Assembly (NCBI GenBank): GCA_036001225.1
Contig: DASYUM010000334.1
Coordinates: 1-8,051, forward strand
DNA from: DASYUM01 sp036001225
Lineage (GTDB): Bacteria; Methylomirabilota; Methylomirabilia; Rokubacteriales; DASRDR01
Direction: 5' to 3'
DNA length: 8,051 nt
Within the stretch, counting starts at the first letter, position 1. Each line of letters starts with the position of its first letter. Positions 5,527 to 8,051 of the stretch are shown piece by piece. The position numbers and the translations under genes were made by a program. The notes beneath the pieces are model-generated. The model did not search any database. It saw only the letters and a program-made list of their open reading frames with translations, and was not told the origin of the DNA.

Positions 5527-7165
5527 CCTCGGTGGCATCGCGCTCGGCGCCACGGCGGGGATAGACGACGGCCTGGCCGAGCCGGGCGTCGGCGATCATG
5601 GCGGCCAGCCGGGCGTGCTGGATCTTCCCGCTCGTCGTCTTGGGGATCGTCCCGGGTCGGACGAGCATCACCCGCGAGGGACGAAAGCCGCGGCTCTGGC
5701 GGACCGCCGACACGATCCCCCGGACGAGGGCCGAGGCCGCCTCGGGCGCGGCGTCGGGATCGCGGACCTCGGCCACCACCACCAGCCGCTGGGTGCCCAG
5801 CCGCTCGGAGGTCACCCCGACCGCGGCCGAATAGCGCACGCCCGGCACCGCGTCCACGACCTGCTCGATGTCCAGCGGGACCACGTTCTCGCCGCGAACG
5901 ATGATGAGGTCCTTCTGGCGCCCGACCACGAAGAGATAGCCGTCGGGGGCCCGATAGCCCAGGTCGCCGGTGTGGAGCCAGCCCGACCGGAACGCGCGGG
6001 CAGTGGCCTCCGGATCGCGATAGTACCCCCGCATGGCGGCCGGCGTGCGCACCACGATCTCGCCGACCTCGTCCGGCCCGAGGAACCGGCCAGGCTCCCC
6101 GTCCGTCCCCTCGGCCCAGATCGCCACCTCGACGCCGGGCACCGGGCGGCCCACGCCCACGAATCGACCGGAAGGGTCCATCCGCAGCGGCGCCCGCAGG
6201 TCGCCCACCGTCACGGCAAGCGTAGCCTCGGCCAGTCCGTAGGCCGGGTGCATCACGTGCTTGAGCCCGAAGCGCGCCTCGAACTGTCGCACCGTGTCGA
6301 GCCGGACCGGCTCGGCCCCGGTGAAGGCGACCCGGAGCGAGGAGAGGTCGAGGCCGGTGAGGTCGTGGACGTTGCGGAGGCAGTTCCGGTAGCCGAAGTC
6401 GGGCGAAGCGGTGATCGTCGCCCGGGTGCGGGTCAGCAGCTCGAGCCACTGCCGCGGATTCCGGAGGTCGGGCGGGAGGAGGTAGAGGTGGCAGCCGGCG
6501 TAGAGCGTCCCGAAACCGAGCCCGATCAACCCCATGTCGTGGTACAGCGGCAGCCAGCTCACCACGGGCTCGCCGGGCTGGGCCTCGACGGCGGTGACGA
6601 ACGCCCGGATGTTGGCGAGCAGCGCCCGATGGGTCAAGTCCACGCCTTTCGGGTAGCCGGTGGAGCCCGACGTGTACTGGAAGAACGCCGTCCGTTCGGG
6701 GTCGGCCGCCGGCCAGGCGGGCTCGGCCGCGGGCCGCTCCAGCTCGTCGGGCGCCAGGATCCGGCTGAACGCTGGCGCGCTCCCCTGCGCCCGGCGCACC
6801 GCGGGCTCGAACCACCCGATCGTCACCGCGGCCCGCGGCCCCGCGTGAGCGAAGATGCTCGCCAGCTCGGGCGGACCATAGGTAGGGTAGAGCGGCACCG
6901 GGATCGCGCCCCGGACCATGGCCCCGAACATGGTGGCGAAGAATTCCTTGCAGGTGGGGAGCAGGATCGCCACCCGGTCACCGGGCTCGACGCCGGCCGC
7001 GGCCAGGTTGGCGCCGTACCGGCGCGCCAGCTCCCACAGCCACCCGTACGTCATCGGTTCGTCGAACAGCTCGAAGTAGACGCCGGCGGGCTCACGCTGA
7101 GCCCGCAGCGCGAGGACCTCGACGATGGTCCGGGCCTGCCCGAGATCCAGTGGTCGAGTCTTCAC
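5519..7165 (-). CDS. Fatty acyl-AMP ligase-like / acyl-CoA synthetase (ANL superfamily)
   Basis: This 548-residue adenylate-forming enzyme would activate a carboxylic acid, probably a fatty acid, with ATP and pass it to CoA or an acyl carrier protein. Core motifs in order are the P-loop YTSGSTGYPKGV (164-175), SWLPLYHDMGLIG (203-215), YGLAEATL (309-316), TGDLGY (399-404), GRQKDLIIVRGENVVPLDIE (415-434), and the catalytic Lys in PKTTSGKIQ (K514). The LPLYHDMGLIG and RGxNxxPxDIE forms are characteristic of fatty acyl-AMP ligases, but no carrier protein, PKS or NRPS gene is nearby, so acyl-CoA ligase remains possible. The open frame extends to a TTG at 7222, overlapping the upstream gene. I prefer the GTG at 7165, 10 nt after the upstream stop with a GAGAG site 7 nt before it. 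Its stop overlaps the small basic gene. Confidence 0.9.
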   Translation of the reverse strand: MKTRPLDLGQARTIVEVLALRAQREPAGVYFELFDEPMTYGWLWELARRYGANLAAAGVEPGDRVAILLPTCKEFFATMFGAMVRGAIPVPLYPTYGPPELASIFAHAGPRAAVTIGWFEPAVRRAQGSAPAFSRILAPDELERPAAEPAWPAADPERTAFFQYTSGSTGYPKGVDLTHRALLANIRAFVTAVEAQPGEPVVSWLPLYHDMGLIGLGFGTLYAGCHLYLLPPDLRNPRQWLELLTRTRATITASPDFGYRNCLRNVHDLTGLDLSSLRVAFTGAEPVRLDTVRQFEARFGLKHVMHPAYGLAEATLAVTVGDLRAPLRMDPSGRFVGVGRPVPGVEVAIWAEGTDGEPGRFLGPDEVGEIVVRTPAAMRGYYRDPEATARAFRSGWLHTGDLGYRAPDGYLFVVGRQKDLIIVRGENVVPLDIEQVVDAVPGVRYSAAVGVTSERLGTQRLVVVAEVRDPDAAPEAASALVRGIVSAVRQSRGFRPSRVMLVRPGTIPKTTSGKIQHARLAAMIADARLGQAVVYPRRGAERDATEDG

Positions 7166-7175
7166 CGGCGAGCTC

Positions 7176-8000
7176 TCAGTAGGCCCCGCCGGGAAACGTG
7201 GAGACTCCCGCCGGACGGCCAAGCTGGCGGTACATCTTCACCCCGCCCCACGGCGCGGTGCCGAGCACGCTCAGGAGGCCGTCGTGGATCGCCCAGCTCC
7301 GGCCGCGGGCAGTCTTCTCGAACCCCGGCTGCCGGAACACCGTCTCCCCGTCCAGCGCGGCCTGCAGCCGCCCGCCCGGCCTGAACTCGGCGTGGATCTC
7401 CTCCATCAGCTCCCGGCCAAAGAGGTAGGCGCAGCCCTGCCGCTCGTAGAGGAGCGCCGAGTGGTAGAAGAGCGGCTCGACCAGGAACAGCTCCGCCTCG
7501 AGCAGCCGGCAGAAGTCCTCCATCGCCGCCATCACCCGCCCCAGCAGCCGGAGGCCGCGGCGGACCTGGCCGGGGGCCAAGCCGGCGGCCAGCGCCCGCG
7601 CCTCTTCCTCCCGATTGCGGCTGACGGTCCCGAAGAGCGTGTCGCGCCCCTCGTCGTCCCGGTCGATGCCGAAGCGCTCGGCGCCAGGGTCGGTGATCTG
7701 AACGAAGGACAGCTCGGGCACGCCGAACGCGCTCATCGCGACATCGACCAGCAGGACGGCATCGCGGTCATCCCGCGACGCCCGGACCTCGACCCGCGCC
7801 CACGGCTGTCCGGCGAGCGCGACGACCCGGACCAGCTGGTGGCCGGCCGGGTCGCGACCGGTCCGGGGATCGGCGCCGATCCAACTCCACACGTCCGGCG
7901 GCACGAGCCGACTGTAGAGCGCATCGCGGACGGCGCCGGGCAGGCCGTTCAGCTCCTGAATGGAGCCGATCGTGAGCTCGGCAACCCGCGACTCGTCCAT
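7176..8000 (-). CDS. Protein of unknown function, co-transcribed with the acyl ligase
   Basis: This is a soluble-looking 274-residue protein with no signal peptide or clear membrane segment. I do not recognise its family. The N-terminal part (to about 115) alternates short strands and ends in an aspartate/arginine-rich segment. The C-terminal half is mainly helical (about 125-200) and contains the conserved-looking block FYHSALLYERQGCAYLFG, followed by an Arg-rich stretch ending RGRSWAIHDGLL. The LYERQGCAY stretch faintly resembles the C-terminal 'YERxGF' region of GNAT acetyltransferases, but no acetyl-CoA-binding loop is evident, so I do not assign that function. The ligase GTG lies 10 nt after this stop, which suggests a shared role in acyl metabolism. 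The ATG at 8000 is preferred over the adjacent TTG at 8003; a GAAGG lies just upstream. Confidence 0.75.
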   Translation of the reverse strand: MDESRVAELTIGSIQELNGLPGAVRDALYSRLVPPDVWSWIGADPRTGRDPAGHQLVRVVALAGQPWARVEVRASRDDRDAVLLVDVAMSAFGVPELSFVQITDPGAERFGIDRDDEGRDTLFGTVSRNREEEARALAAGLAPGQVRRGLRLLGRVMAAMEDFCRLLEAELFLVEPLFYHSALLYERQGCAYLFGRELMEEIHAEFRPGGRLQAALDGETVFRQPGFEKTARGRSWAIHDGLLSVLGTAPWGGVKMYRQLGRPAGVSTFPGGAY

Positions 8001-8006
8001 CAAACC

Positions 8007-8036
8007 TTCGGAGGGGGGCTTTGCCCCCCTTCCGAA
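8007..8036. repeat. Long GC hairpin upstream of the unknown gene (REP-like palindrome or terminator)
   Basis: The arms TTCGGA-GGGGGGC and GCCCCCC-T-TCCGAA pair over 13 bp with one bulged base and a TTT/AAA loop. It ends 6 nt before the gene's start codon, so on the minus-strand mRNA the ribosome-binding GAAGG falls in the stem base. No T-run flanks it on either strand, so it is not a textbook terminator. It may end the preceding transcript, control translation, or be one copy of a dispersed palindrome; the window holds only this copy. Confidence 0.55.
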
Positions 8037-8051
8037 CCTCCCCCCAGGAAG

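Noticed and set aside
5331..6815. A 494-codon minus-strand frame overlapping the ligase in another phase
   Set aside because: The translation is Arg/Gly/Pro-rich without domains, while the ligase frame holds every expected motif over the same bases.
7166..7222. A longer ligase start at TTG 7222
   Set aside because: It would overlap the upstream gene by 47 nt and use a rare start, while a GTG with suitable spacing and a purine-rich site lies at 7165.
5462..7384. A 640-codon plus-strand open frame antisense to the acyl ligase
   Set aside because: The product is compositionally biased (Arg, Gly, Pro, His) and lies opposite a gene with complete ANL-superfamily motifs, so it is a GC-driven shadow.

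Overview
The window is a very GC-rich piece of bacterial chromosome in which every supportable gene lies on the minus strand, so transcription runs from high to low coordinates. Codon third positions are mostly G or C, intergenic gaps are short, and GTG starts are common. The mix of a Tat-exported type I periplasmic binding protein, Pil-Chp-like chemosensory parts, a sigma-54 activator and a stand-alone acyl-adenylating enzyme suits a soil or sediment bacterium of the Methylomirabilota/Rokubacteria or deltaproteobacterial kind. That placement is an impression from gene content and is low confidence. There is no mobile element, RNA gene or CRISPR array that I can support.

In transcription order, the right half holds a protein of unknown function (7176-8000), a fatty acyl-AMP ligase-like or acyl-CoA synthetase-like enzyme (5519-7165), a 45-residue Lys/Arg/Pro-rich protein whose start overlaps the ligase stop (5389-5526), a rhodanese-less ThiI tRNA sulfurtransferase (4123-5322), and an NtrC-type sigma-54-dependent response regulator only 7 nt behind thiI (2769-4115).

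A 230-nt intergenic region (2539-2768) follows, and it is the most informative non-coding stretch. It carries a good -24/-12 sigma-54 promoter (2590-2605) and, about 100-130 nt upstream of the predicted start site, two 15-bp dyads centred 22 bp apart (2678-2692 and 2700-2714). This is the architecture expected for binding of an NtrC-type activator, and such an activator is encoded immediately upstream.

The promoter would drive the left half: a PilG/PilH-like single-domain response regulator (2176-2538), a CheW/PilI-like coupling protein (1693-2163), a Tat-exported branched-chain-amino-acid-type binding protein (361-1689), and the N-terminus of a membrane receptor, probably a methyl-accepting chemotaxis protein, cut by the window edge (1-303). 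The order RR-CheW-(SBP)-receptor parallels pilG/H-pilI-pilJ with a ligand-binding protein gene inserted.

The main hypothesis is a sigma-54-controlled chemosensory operon with its own dedicated periplasmic ligand-binding protein, switched on by the adjacent NtrC-family regulator.
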